From NCBI GenBank assembly GCA_903875215.1, contig CAIQVH010000030.1, forward strand, positions 1 to 64,000: DNA of 64,000 nucleotides. Direction: 5' to 3'. Position 1 is the first letter of the stretch, and each line of letters begins with the position of its first letter. This DNA is from an uncultured Anaerolineae bacterium (GTDB lineage Bacteria > Chloroflexota > Anaerolineae > Anaerolineales > Villigracilaceae). This document shows positions 1-8,707 of this stretch, piece after piece. The notes beneath the pieces are model-generated. The model was not told the DNA's origin and did no database searches. It saw only the letters and a program-made list of their open reading frames with translations. The translations under genes and the position numbers were made by a program.

Positions 1-1
1 C

Positions 2-547
2 GACGACACCACCGATCCGTACTGGCTGCAACAGCAGGTGGCCATGCTCGTGCAGGGCAACTGGTACGACAGCATCACCAAGAAGGGCATCGCCGACGGC
101 TCCGTCCAGAAGTTTGATTACATCTTCGTCCAGGTTCCGAACAAGCCCGGCGCTCCTGTGACGCCGGTTGGCATGTCCAACCCCGATGTATGGGGCATGT
201 TCAAGCAGACCGATCCTGCCAAGCAGAAAGCCATCTACGAGCTGATCAACTACATGCAGAAGCCCGAAATTGTCTCGCAGATAGCCGAAGGCTGGGGCAA
301 GATCCCGGTGCGCGCCGATGCGCCGTTCAAGAGCGATGATCCTGCTGTGGCTGGTCCACTCGCTGCCGCCCGCAAGTTTGGTTCCTACGATCCGTATTTT
401 GTGAATGGCGTCCCGTGTAATTACAACGACGTCCGCCAGGCCTGGGCCGAGACCCGCCAGGCGTTCTGGCAGGATAATGCCGATATTCAGGGCATTTTGA
501 ATGGCTTCGTTGATCGCGCCAACTCGATCATCGCTACCTGCCCATAA
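2..547 (+). CDS. Sugar ABC transporter substrate-binding protein (5'-truncated)
   Basis: This is the C-terminal part (about 181 residues) of an extracellular solute-binding protein; the reading frame is open to the left edge, so the start lies outside the window. The visible part has the Trp/Gly-rich pattern of family 1 sugar-binding proteins (LVQGNWYDS, then a helix ending in YELINYMQKPEIVSQIAEGWGK-like text split over residues 79-100). It precedes two MalF/MalG-type permease genes on the same strand, which fixes its role as the ligand-binding part of that importer. The ligand cannot be read from sequence; the downstream catabolic genes suggest a sugar or sugar acid. Confidence 0.85.
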   Translation, partial: DDTTDPYWLQQQVAMLVQGNWYDSITKKGIADGSVQKFDYIFVQVPNKPGAPVTPVGMSNPDVWGMFKQTDPAKQKAIYELINYMQKPEIVSQIAEGWGKIPVRADAPFKSDDPAVAGPLAAARKFGSYDPYFVNGVPCNYNDVRQAWAETRQAFWQDNADIQGILNGFVDRANSIIATCP

Positions 548-653
548 TTTCAATCGCTGGGCTAATCTGGCCAGTTGAACGGTAACACTTCCCAGGCTGT
601 CGGGTTTCCTGGCAGCCTGGGACTGAACTCCGGAAAAACGGGAGATACCAATC

Positions 654-1547
654 GTGGTAAAGCTCAAATCATTCATGAGAGAACTCCGCAAAGGTTGGTC
701 GGGCTACCTTTTTATTGCCCCAGGGTATCTTGCTTTCCTGGCCTTTATGTTGATTCCTCTCCTGGTGGCGATTGGATTGTCTTTTTACACTGTTTCTTTC
801 GATATCAAGGCGCGCGAATTTGTCGGGGTTCAGCAATATATCCTGCTTACCAAGGATCCGATCTTCAAAACCGCCTTGCTTAATACCATTGAATACACTG
901 CTGTCATTGTCCCGGTCACGATTTTGCTGGCCCTGGTGATCGCGTTGCTCATTGACCCGCTCGGATCGCGGGCGCAGGCATTTTTCCGCGGCGCGTTTTA
1001 CATTCCCGGCGTGGCCGGGGGTGTGGTGCTTTCGGTTGTTTTTCTGTGGATTTTTAACCCCACTTACGGATTGATTAATTTCGCTCTCGGGCGCATGGGC
1101 GTGGAGCCGGTCATGTGGCTGGCCAGCGCGCCTTTCAGCTTTTATGCCGTCTGCGCCGTGGTGCTGACCTTTACCATTGGCCAGCCGATCATCCTCTTCC
1201 AGGCCGGGCTGGCAGGAATCGGCCCGGAGATTTTGGACGCCGCCACCGTGGATGGGGCCAGCAGTCTTCAGCAGACTTTTTATATCCGTATTCCACTGCT
1301 CCGTCCGGTGCTGTTATTCGTCCTTGCCACCCAGACCATCCAGGTTTTTCAACTCTGGGAGGTCATTTACATGCTGACCGGCGGCGGCCCCTACAATACC
1401 AGCACCTCGCTCGTTTATCTGATTTTCCAGCGCGCCTTCATCGGCGCCAATTATGGCATTGCCTCGGCCATGGGTGTTGTCCTGATGATCATCATCATGA
1501 TATTTACCATTATTCAATTGCGTTTTTGGAATTCGGAAGATGTATAG
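654..1547 (+). CDS. Sugar ABC transporter permease, MalF/UgpA type
   Basis: A 297-residue inner-membrane protein with six hydrophobic segments and the cytoplasmic EAA-type loop near residues 195-215 (DAATVDGASSLQQTFYIRIPL) that docks on the ATPase. The start is a GTG with GGGAGA a few bases upstream. It pairs with the next gene as the two membrane subunits of a CUT1-type sugar importer whose binding protein precedes it. No ATP-binding subunit gene is present nearby, so the transporter probably uses a shared MsmK/UgpC-like ATPase encoded elsewhere (known habit of CUT1 systems; inference here). Confidence 0.9.
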   Translation: MVKLKSFMRELRKGWSGYLFIAPGYLAFLAFMLIPLLVAIGLSFYTVSFDIKAREFVGVQQYILLTKDPIFKTALLNTIEYTAVIVPVTILLALVIALLIDPLGSRAQAFFRGAFYIPGVAGGVVLSVVFLWIFNPTYGLINFALGRMGVEPVMWLASAPFSFYAVCAVVLTFTIGQPIILFQAGLAGIGPEILDAATVDGASSLQQTFYIRIPLLRPVLLFVLATQTIQVFQLWEVIYMLTGGGPYNTSTSLVYLIFQRAFIGANYGIASAMGVVLMIIIMIFTIIQLRFWNSEDV

Positions 1548-1580
1548 GGTCTGCTTGGCCCGCTTCAGGAGAAAAGCCGC

Positions 1581-2471
1581 ATGACTGAGACCATCCTCGC
1601 CCAGGAAAAAACCCGGCGCTCGCTTGAGAAAGCCGCATCCCTGCTCAGCTATTTACTGCTTGTCATGTTTGCAGTCACTTTTCTTCTGCCTCTTTATTGG
1701 ATGGTGAGCGGCTCCTTCAAACTGCAAAGCGTGACGATGGCCATCCCGCCCGAGTTTTTCCCATCCAACCCCACCCTCGAAAACTGGACGCGCCTGTTTA
1801 CCGGCCCCTGGCCCGTCTGGCGTTGGGTGCTGAATAGCGTCATTGTATCCATGCTGACGGTTATCCTCGTCCTCCTCGTCAGTTCGATGACCGGCTACGG
1901 TTTTGCTAAAAAGAAATTCCCCGGTTCCAACCTGCTCTTTTTCATTCTCCTTCTGACCATGTTCCTGCCCAACCAGGTCATGCTTATTCCGCTTTTCCTG
2001 CTTGTGCGCAGCCTGCACCTGACCGCCACCACGCTCGGCACCTACTTTGCCATGGCCATGCCGATGATTCCCTCGCCCTTCGGCATCTTCCTCGTAAAGC
2101 AATTTTGTGCCAGCCTGCCGGATGAATTGTTTGACGCCGCCCGGATCGATGGCGCATCTGAATGGCGTATCTACACCGATATCGTCCTCCCGCTCATCAA
2201 GCCGGCCATGGCCGCCCTGGCTATTTTTACCTTCAATCAATCCTGGAACTACTTCATGTGGCACATGGTCCTCGCCGCCGACAAATTCCAATACACTGTC
2301 CCAGTCGGCGTCTCGATCATCTCCCGCACCCCGGCCTTTGGAAAAATGATCACCGATATCGGTCTGACCATGGCTGGCGGCAGTTTTGGAGCATTTTTCA
2401 TGATTGCCTTCTTCATTGCCTTCCAGCAATATTTCATTCGGGGCATCACCTTCGGAGCCGTCAAAGGCTGA
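1581..2471 (+). CDS. Sugar ABC transporter permease, MalG/UgpE type
   Basis: A 296-residue membrane protein with six hydrophobic spans and a clear EAA loop near residues 185-205 (ELFDAARIDGASEWRIYTDI). It begins 33 bases after the MalF-type permease and completes the membrane channel of the sugar importer. The last residues (QQYFIRGITFGAVKG) match the usual C-terminal end of MalG-like permeases, so the gene is intact. The next gene follows after only 13 bases, indicating one transcript with the downstream catabolic genes. Confidence 0.92.
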   Translation: MTETILAQEKTRRSLEKAASLLSYLLLVMFAVTFLLPLYWMVSGSFKLQSVTMAIPPEFFPSNPTLENWTRLFTGPWPVWRWVLNSVIVSMLTVILVLLVSSMTGYGFAKKKFPGSNLLFFILLLTMFLPNQVMLIPLFLLVRSLHLTATTLGTYFAMAMPMIPSPFGIFLVKQFCASLPDELFDAARIDGASEWRIYTDIVLPLIKPAMAALAIFTFNQSWNYFMWHMVLAADKFQYTVPVGVSIISRTPAFGKMITDIGLTMAGGSFGAFFMIAFFIAFQQYFIRGITFGAVKG

Positions 2472-2484
2472 GGAGTCACACACC

Positions 2485-3849
2485 ATGACCGGGACCGAAA
2501 AAAAACTCTCCTTGCGCAGCAAATTAATGTACGGCGTTGGCGATGGCGGCATCAATCTGGCCGATACCATGGTCAGCCTGCTGTTTGCCATGTTCCTGAC
2601 CGATGTGGTCGGGCTACGTCCCGGGCTGGCTGCGATGGCCGTTTTCATTGGTCGTTCCTCCGATTATTTGAACGACCCCATCATCGGATACTTATCTGAC
2701 CGGACGCGCACCCGCTGGGGCCGCCGGCGCCCCTACTTGCTCTTTGGCGCGCTCCCGTTTGTCATCGTTTACACCCTGCTGTGGTGGATTCCGCCCATCC
2801 AATCCCAGGTCTGGCTGGCGGTTTACTATGGTATCGCATTCGTGTTATATGACACCGCTGCCACCGTCATCTATATGCCCTATTTTGCCCTGACCCCCGA
2901 ACTGACCCAGGATTACGACGAGCGCACCACCCTCACCAGTTACCGCATGACGTTTTCCATTCTCGGTGGCATGATCGGCTTCGTGGTGCCGCTCGCTCTG
3001 ATCGGCACCTTAAACGTGGAAAATGCCCAGCGCGTCCTGCTTGTCGGAGCCGGGATTGGGTTGCTCAGCATATTGCCCATTCTGGCCGTCTTCTTTGGCA
3101 CGCGCGAGAGCGAAGAATACCAAAAGCAGGAACAGCCCTCTTTCAAACAGTCGCTGCTGGCCGTGGCGCAGAATAAACCCTTCATCTTTGCCCTGATCAT
3201 CTTCACGCTGACGTGGATAGCCCTGGATCTCATACAATCCACCCTGCTCTATTTTTTGAAATACCGTATGCAAATTCCTGAACAAGGTGACCTGATTTTC
3301 GGCCTGTTGTTCGTCGCGGCACTGGTTTCCATCCCCTTTTGGGAATGGGCGGCCCGCCGCTGGAACAAGCAAAAAGCCTACATGGCTGGGATGGCCTTCA
3401 TGGCGATTGAAACGACCGCCATGGGATTTGCCCGCCCCGAGTGGGGCCTGCCGGCCATGCTCGCCTTCGGTACCCTGGCCGGGTTCGGACTGGGCGCCAT
3501 CCAGATTTTGACGTGGGCCATGATCCCCGATGGGATTGAGTGGGATGAACTGAAAACCGGCCAGCGTCACGAGGGCATGTTCTACAGCCTGGTGACCACC
3601 ATTCGCAAAGTCGCCGCATCGCTGACGTTGCCGCTGCTCTTGCTGGTTTTGGAATGGACGGGTTACAACGCCACGCTGCCCACCCAACCGGCTAGCGCCA
3701 TCCTCGGCATCCAGGCGCTGATCGGGCCGATTCCGGCGGTATTTTTGGGCATCGGCATCCTGTTTGCCATGTTCTACCCGCTCAATCGCGAGCGGCACGC
3801 CCGGCTGCTCAGCGAACTGGCCGAGCGCCGGGCCGCCCGAGAAGGGTGA
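2485..3849 (+). CDS. GPH-family (MelB-like) sugar:cation symporter
   Basis: A 454-residue protein of about twelve membrane segments. The N-terminal half carries MYGVGDGGINLADTM, then NDPIIGYLSDRTRTRWGRRRP, the loop 2-3 signature of glycoside-pentoside-hexuronide symporters. An open frame extends upstream into the permease gene, but the ATG at 2485 is preceded by GAGGAG and starts the family's usual N-terminus, so I chose it. Having a secondary symporter next to an ABC importer suggests either two uptake routes for one substrate family or export/import of a breakdown intermediate. Confidence 0.88.
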   Translation: MTGTEKKLSLRSKLMYGVGDGGINLADTMVSLLFAMFLTDVVGLRPGLAAMAVFIGRSSDYLNDPIIGYLSDRTRTRWGRRRPYLLFGALPFVIVYTLLWWIPPIQSQVWLAVYYGIAFVLYDTAATVIYMPYFALTPELTQDYDERTTLTSYRMTFSILGGMIGFVVPLALIGTLNVENAQRVLLVGAGIGLLSILPILAVFFGTRESEEYQKQEQPSFKQSLLAVAQNKPFIFALIIFTLTWIALDLIQSTLLYFLKYRMQIPEQGDLIFGLLFVAALVSIPFWEWAARRWNKQKAYMAGMAFMAIETTAMGFARPEWGLPAMLAFGTLAGFGLGAIQILTWAMIPDGIEWDELKTGQRHEGMFYSLVTTIRKVAASLTLPLLLLVLEWTGYNATLPTQPASAILGIQALIGPIPAVFLGIGILFAMFYPLNRERHARLLSELAERRAAREG

Positions 3850-3855
3850 TCGGCC

Positions 3856-4971
3856 ATGTGGCTCAGCGGGTTGGCAGTTCTCGTCGGTGCGGGCCTGCTG
3901 GCGTATCTCTTTTTGCGCCCTAACCGGGCCAAGGTTGCGCCTGGGCTGCACCTGCAAACCCGTGAACTCGTTCACGATGGTTGGCACAATGGCTTCACCG
4001 ACCTGGTTTTCTGGCGCGGAAGCTTTCACCTGGTGTATGTGGCTTCGCCGGCGCATTTTGCCAGCCCGCGCAGCCGATTGGTACTGCTCGCTTCCAGCGC
4101 GGCGCAGACCTGGACGGAAACTGCCCGGCTGACCTTCCCCGGCCAGGATATCCGTGACCCAAAACTGGCAGTCATCCGTGACGAATTGTTTTTATTCGCC
4201 CTGCTCAACAAATCCTGGGACCCCCAGCCCTATACCACTGTCTATGCCAAAAGCATCGATGGTGTAACCTGGACTCCGTTTCGGGAGATTGAACCAGTTG
4301 GATGGTTGTTTGGGCATCCCAAAACAGCAGATGGAGTGCGCTGGTTTGTCTCGGCTCACTGGCGAGAATTTAACCGGGTCGGGCTGTTCAGCTCCACCGA
4401 TGGAGAATCCTGGCAGGTTGTTGCCATCTGCATTGCACAGCCCGGACTCGATGAAACCGCGCTGGAGTTTTTGCCGGATGGCCGGGCGCTGCTGGCCATC
4501 CGCTCTGAAGCGGGTGGAGGCCTGCTCGGGGCTGAGCAGGCCGGGACGCTGCTCCTGTCGTCAGAGCCACCCTATACTCAATGGGCAGAACCGGTTTCCA
4601 GCCGGGTGACGCGGCTCGATAGCCCGAATCTGTTCAGGGTGGGCGACAGGGTGCTGGCAGTGGGGCGTCATCAGCCCCGTATCAGCCGCCCGTTTCACCT
4701 GCCCGGATCCACCCTGAGCCGTAAGCGCACCGCCCTGTTCCTGGTCACGCCCGGGCAGTTGACTTATCTTTCGGATTTGCCGAGTGCTGGGGATACGGCT
4801 TATGCCGGGGTGGCGCAGCAGGAGGGCCGGCTGCTTGTATCATATTACAGCAGCACACTCAAACGGGATTATCCCTGGTTGCTGGGTATGTTTTGCCCGA
4901 CCAGTATCCAGCTGGCCAGTATTGACCTGGCCGGTTTGGAAGAGCTTTGTCAAACGAGGAGTATTTTATGA
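3856..4971 (+). CDS. Membrane-anchored Asp-box beta-propeller protein (sialidase/GH43-like fold)
   Basis: A 371-residue protein with one N-terminal hydrophobic anchor (residues 2-21) and an extracytoplasmic repeat domain. Repeated Ser-x-Asp-Gly-x-x-Trp pieces (SIDGVTWT near 135, STDGESWQ near 180, and the weaker SSAAQTWTE near 80) are Asp-box-like, as in sialidases and related five- or six-bladed propellers. No full set of sialidase catalytic arginines can be assigned by eye, so enzymatic activity is open; GH43-type or carbohydrate-binding roles are alternatives. It overlaps the lyase gene by ATGA, tying it to the sugar-degradation cluster. Confidence 0.6.
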   Translation: MWLSGLAVLVGAGLLAYLFLRPNRAKVAPGLHLQTRELVHDGWHNGFTDLVFWRGSFHLVYVASPAHFASPRSRLVLLASSAAQTWTETARLTFPGQDIRDPKLAVIRDELFLFALLNKSWDPQPYTTVYAKSIDGVTWTPFREIEPVGWLFGHPKTADGVRWFVSAHWREFNRVGLFSSTDGESWQVVAICIAQPGLDETALEFLPDGRALLAIRSEAGGGLLGAEQAGTLLLSSEPPYTQWAEPVSSRVTRLDSPNLFRVGDRVLAVGRHQPRISRPFHLPGSTLSRKRTALFLVTPGQLTYLSDLPSAGDTAYAGVAQQEGRLLVSYYSSTLKRDYPWLLGMFCPTSIQLASIDLAGLEELCQTRSIL

Positions 4972-5888
4972 AGGAATGCGGTATTTTGGTGCCGATTGTC
5001 ACGCCCTGCCGCCCATCTGGCGAGCTGGATATGGAAGGATTGCGCCAGGTTTGCCAGGATATGCTTTCGGCGGGCTGTCACAGCCTGTTTGTGGGCAGCA
5101 GTACCGGGCGCGGGCCGTGGCTCAGCCGCGAGGAGCGGGTCAAAATTTGCCAGGCGGTGGTCGCCCAGGTGGATGGAAAAGTGCCTGTAGTAGCCGGGTG
5201 CATTTCCCTTGGTCTGGATGACATGATTGAGAATGCCCAGGCCATGAAGGCGGCCGGGGCGCAGGCGGCGGTCGTCACCGCGCCGGTGTATTTCAAGTAC
5301 AGCCAGGCAGAACTCGCCCGCATCTTCCTCGACTTTGCCGATGCCAGCCCGCTGCCGGTCATGTTATATGACATCCCCGATTTTGCGGGCATCAAAATGA
5401 GCCAGGAGATCATCCTGGAACTGGCCCGGCACGAAAACATCATCGGTTTTAAAGATTCAACGGACGACTTTCCTCGTTTTCAGGCCTTACTGGCGGCTTT
5501 GCAAGCGCGTTCCGATTTTTACCTCTTGCAAGGCAAGGAGCGCTGGCTGGCGGATTCGTTGCGGCAAGGTGCTTCGGGATTTGTCGTCAGTATGACCCAT
5601 CTCGACCCGCTACTCTTTTCCACGCTGTATCAGGCCGCCCGTTCTGGGAACGTGGAACAGGCTGATGTATTGCAGGCCGCAATCAGCCGGGTGATGGTCT
5701 TGGTGGCGCAGATGTTCAGCCGCCGTCCCGAAACCTCGACTCTGTTCCACTTTCTCAACCAGGTTTTGAGATTGCGCGGCGTATGCGAAAACATTGTCCT
5801 GGAACAGGATGGCGAGTGTCCCGCGTGGCTGGTGGAAACTGCCGCGCAGGCCCGCGAGATATGCGCGGCGGCGATACCGGCTCGCTGA
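4968..5888 (+). CDS. DapA/NanA superfamily aldolase (dihydrodipicolinate synthase / N-acetylneuraminate lyase family)
   Basis: A 306-residue TIM-barrel class I aldolase. The Schiff-base lysine is K162 (GFKDST) and the catalytic tyrosine is Y134 (LYDIP), at the spacing usual in the family. The substrate loop reads GSSTGRGPW instead of the canonical G-T/S-T-G-E, so the substrate is probably not plain aspartate semialdehyde. I chose the ATG at 4968, in ATGA overlap with the preceding gene and after ACGAGGAG, over an upstream TTG. Context (sugar transport, YhcH-like protein) favours a 2-keto sugar acid or sialic-acid-like substrate rather than lysine synthesis. Confidence 0.82.
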   Translation: MKECGILVPIVTPCRPSGELDMEGLRQVCQDMLSAGCHSLFVGSSTGRGPWLSREERVKICQAVVAQVDGKVPVVAGCISLGLDDMIENAQAMKAAGAQAAVVTAPVYFKYSQAELARIFLDFADASPLPVMLYDIPDFAGIKMSQEIILELARHENIIGFKDSTDDFPRFQALLAALQARSDFYLLQGKERWLADSLRQGASGFVVSMTHLDPLLFSTLYQAARSGNVEQADVLQAAISRVMVLVAQMFSRRPETSTLFHFLNQVLRLRGVCENIVLEQDGECPAWLVETAAQAREICAAAIPAR

Positions 5889-5954
5889 TACAGCGGCCAG
5901 TCTGGCCGCTGTGTTTGGATGGATGAAAAGACTACATTTAAAAAAAGGAGAAAG

Positions 5955-7199
5955 ATGATGGACAAGACAAAAGTTTCGGGCCTGGGCGATGCTTCCGGGC
6001 GGGGTTCTGTGGCAGGGTATCGCGTCAATTTTCCAGCGCGCATGAAAACATACACGGAAGAAGAGATCGCCGCCGTGGTGAATGTGATGCGCAACGCCGA
6101 AGTGCAAACTCAGGGGCCATATTTGCGCCAGTTTGAGGCTGATTTCAAAGCCTACACCGGCGCGAACCATGCCTTTGCCGTTGACAATGCCACCAATGCT
6201 CTGCGCCTGGCCGCCGTGCTGTGCGACTTGCACCCCGGTGACGAAGTTATCCTGCCCGGTTACACCTTCTGCGCCTCGGCCCTGCCCTTTGGCATGAGCG
6301 GTGTCAAAATCGTCTGGGCCGATATGGATCCAGAACGCTGGACTGTCAGCCCGGCGGATATCGAGAAGAAAATCACATCACGCACCCGGGCCCTGGTGGT
6401 GGTGCATCTGCTTGGCATGCCTGCCGATATGCCCACCATCATGAAGATCGCCGAAAAGCATCACCTGCGCGTGGTGGAAGATTGCGCCCAGGCTCCCGGC
6501 GCCTCGATTGATGGCAAAATGGTGGGCACCTTTGGTGACTTTGGTTGTTTTTCCTTCCATGGCGCCAAGAACCTGACCACGCTGGGCGAAGGCGGGATGC
6601 TGACCGTCCGCTCGGATGCGGATGCCGCCCTGGTGCCGGGGATTCGTCACAACGGCGTGCGTCCCTTCCCCGCTGACCGGCCTCGCTATTGGAAACCGGC
6701 CATGTCCAACGTGGATATTGACATGGAAGAAGTCTGGCCATATAACTTCTCAATTGGTGAGGCGCAGTGCGCCCTCGGCAGTGTCCTGTTGAAAAGTCTG
6801 GATCAGAACAATGACATCACCATTGCCCAGGCCGCCAAACTGCGCGCTGCGCTGGCCGGTGTGCCTGAAATCAGCCTCGCCAGGGTTCCCGCGGGCACCC
6901 GTCATATTTACCACCAGTTTGTCATGCACTTTGATGGCTCCGCTTTTGGAAAAAACCGCGACGACCTGCTGGATTTCCTGACCGCCGAAGCCGGTATACG
7001 CGCTATCGTACAGTATCACCCGCTCTATCGCTACCCACTTTTCCAAAAACTTGGCGCGGGCGAACAGAATTGTTCCGCCCTCGAAAGCTGGTGGGACAAC
7101 TCCTTCAGCTTCCCGTGGTGGATTGGCATGCCCGACGAAACTCTCGAATACCTCGTCAACTCGCTCAAAGCCGGTATCGCCGCACTCAAGGGCTCCTGA
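5955..7199 (+). CDS. DegT/DnrJ/EryC1-family PLP aminotransferase
   Basis: A 414-residue fold-type I PLP enzyme. The PLP lysine is K205 (SFHGAKNLTT), preceded by the cofactor-binding EDCAQAPGA and followed by GEGGML. Members transaminate keto-sugars (usually nucleotide-linked) or scyllo-inosose. AAAAAAGGAG lies just upstream of tandem ATGs at 5955/5958, which decides against the more upstream ATG at 5919. Finding it between a lyase and an aldo/keto reductase, with no nucleotide-sugar enzymes around, hints at an amino-sugar or inosose step in catabolism; the direction of the reaction is unknown. Confidence 0.85.
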   Translation: MMDKTKVSGLGDASGRGSVAGYRVNFPARMKTYTEEEIAAVVNVMRNAEVQTQGPYLRQFEADFKAYTGANHAFAVDNATNALRLAAVLCDLHPGDEVILPGYTFCASALPFGMSGVKIVWADMDPERWTVSPADIEKKITSRTRALVVVHLLGMPADMPTIMKIAEKHHLRVVEDCAQAPGASIDGKMVGTFGDFGCFSFHGAKNLTTLGEGGMLTVRSDADAALVPGIRHNGVRPFPADRPRYWKPAMSNVDIDMEEVWPYNFSIGEAQCALGSVLLKSLDQNNDITIAQAAKLRAALAGVPEISLARVPAGTRHIYHQFVMHFDGSAFGKNRDDLLDFLTAEAGIRAIVQYHPLYRYPLFQKLGAGEQNCSALESWWDNSFSFPWWIGMPDETLEYLVNSLKAGIAALKGS

Positions 7200-7200
7200 T

Positions 7201-8112
7201 ATGGAACTGCGCCTCATCCCCAACACCACCCTGAAGGTTTCTCCGCTTTGCCTTGGAACCATGACTTTCGGCACGCCGGTCGCCGCCCCCGAAGCCATCC
7301 AGATCACCCACCAGGCACTGGAAAAGGGCCTCAACTTCATTGACACCGCCAATATGTACGAAGGTTACACCCGATACGTCGGTTCGCCGGGCGGGGTCTC
7401 TGAAGAAATCCTTGGCCAGGCCCTGGCGGGCCGGCGCGAAAAAGTCATCCTCGCCACCAAGGTTGGCATGAAAATCGGTCCGGCAGACGACGACCAGGGC
7501 CTCAGCCGCCGCCACATATTGCGTGAGGTCGAACGTTCACTCACACGCCTGAAAACCGGTTACATCGATCTGTACTACATGCACAAACCCGACGCGGAAA
7601 CCCCCCTGGCCGAATCCGTTCAGACTTTCGATGAACTGCTCAGCGCCGGCAAAATCCGCGCCTGGGGCGTCTCCAACTTCTCTGCCGAACAACTCAGCGG
7701 CCTGCTGGCGCTTTGCGATCAGAATGGCTGGCGCCGCCCGGTCGCCATCCAGCCCGCTTACAGCTACCTGAAACGCGACATCGAAGCTGATCTCCTGCCG
7801 CTTTGCCAGCGCGAACAGATCGCCGTCTTCCCTTACCAGGTCTTGCAAGGCGGCCTGCTGACTGGCAAATATCGCCGCAGCGAACCCATACCGGCCAATT
7901 CACGCCAGCTCGAAAAACCCGCCTGGACCCTGCCGCTGACCGACGAACTGTTTGACAAACTCGAACAATGCCAGCGCGAAGGCCAGCAGTTGGGGCGCAG
8001 CCTGATGCAGCATGCCCTGATGACCCTGCTTGAACAGCCGCTGGTGCTCTCACTGATTGTCGGCATTAAGAACGCGGAACAACTTGACGACCTGATCGCC
8101 GCCGTCAGCTAA
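7201..8112 (+). CDS. Aldo/keto reductase
   Basis: A 303-residue NAD(P)H-dependent TIM-barrel oxidoreductase. The catalytic tetrad is complete: D48 and Y53 (FIDTANMYEG), K87 (LATKVG) and H128 (YYMHKPD). It starts at the ATG right after the stop of the aminotransferase; the longer open frame upstream lies inside that gene. It probably reduces an aldehyde or ketone intermediate of the sugar pathway encoded around it; the exact substrate cannot be deduced. Confidence 0.9.
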   Translation: MELRLIPNTTLKVSPLCLGTMTFGTPVAAPEAIQITHQALEKGLNFIDTANMYEGYTRYVGSPGGVSEEILGQALAGRREKVILATKVGMKIGPADDDQGLSRRHILREVERSLTRLKTGYIDLYYMHKPDAETPLAESVQTFDELLSAGKIRAWGVSNFSAEQLSGLLALCDQNGWRRPVAIQPAYSYLKRDIEADLLPLCQREQIAVFPYQVLQGGLLTGKYRRSEPIPANSRQLEKPAWTLPLTDELFDKLEQCQREGQQLGRSLMQHALMTLLEQPLVLSLIVGIKNAEQLDDLIAAVS

Positions 8113-8125
8113 TTTAGGAGATTCG

Positions 8126-8572
8126 ATGATTTTTGATTCGCTCGAGAATTCCTCCCGTTACACTCACCTGGGCCCTGGCCTGGCCGCCGCTTTCGACTTT
8201 CTCGTCCACTCTAACCTGGCCGCGCTGCAACCTGGCCGCCTCGACCTGCAAGGCGAGGCCCTCTACGCCCTGGTGCAGGAATACACCACCAAACCGGCCG
8301 GATTGGGTTTCTGGGAGGCCCACCGTCGCTACATTGATCTGCAATACCTTCTCAGTGGCAGCGAGCGGATGGGCTTTGCCCGTCTGGATGCCATGCAGCT
8401 GGGAGAATACGTCGCTGAAAAGGATTTCCAGCCGATGAACGGAATCGGCCAAACGCTGGATCTTTCCGCCGGAGAATTCGTCATCTTCCACCCGGAAGAC
8501 GCCCACATGCCCGGACTCATGCTCCACACTCCGACAATGGTCAAGAAAGTGGTCGTCAAAATTCGCATTTGA
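8126..8572 (+). CDS. YhcH/YjgK/YiaL family protein (NanQ-like sugar anomerase)
   Basis: A 148-residue cupin-fold protein with the family pattern: FWEAHRRYIDLQYLLSG in the middle, FHPEDAHMPGL near residue 118 (metal-binding His/Glu) and the ending VKKVVVKIRI. E. coli YhcH (NanQ) speeds anomer conversion of N-acetylneuraminate, and relatives occur in sugar-acid operons. TTTAGGAG precedes the ATG. It is the last gene of the plus-strand cluster and is followed by a strong hairpin terminator. Its presence is the best pointer that the operon handles sialic acid or a similar sugar. Confidence 0.85.
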   Translation: MIFDSLENSSRYTHLGPGLAAAFDFLVHSNLAALQPGRLDLQGEALYALVQEYTTKPAGLGFWEAHRRYIDLQYLLSGSERMGFARLDAMQLGEYVAEKDFQPMNGIGQTLDLSAGEFVIFHPEDAHMPGLMLHTPTMVKKVVVKIRI

Positions 8573-8588
8573 AACGGTTTTCCCATAG

Positions 8589-8634
8589 AAAAGAGCAACG
8601 CCGCTCCCGGCAGGAGGCGGCGTTGCTCTTTTTC
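8589..8634 (+). terminator. Rho-independent terminator of the sugar-degradation operon
   Basis: A perfect 16-bp stem (8589-8604 with 8617-8632) around a 12-base loop ends in a run of T. It lies 17 bases after the YhcH-like gene. Because the stem starts with AAAA it can also act for transcripts arriving from the minus-strand gene on its right. Confidence 0.9.
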
Positions 8635-8707
8635 AGCAGCTTTCCCGGCGCATGGCCCACAGTTTCAGGGTGGGGTGAGGGTCATCTGCCCTGTGACCTG
8701 GGTGCAA

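Noticed and set aside
1653-2648. Long minus-strand open frame of 331 codons across the MalG-type permease
   Set aside because: Low-complexity, His/Gly/Asp-rich antisense shadow of a clear plus-strand permease; no ribosome site or family resemblance.
3010-4056. 348-codon minus-strand frame over the GPH symporter
   Set aside because: Gln/Arg/Gly-rich composition typical of the antisense of high-GC genes; the plus-strand symporter is certain.
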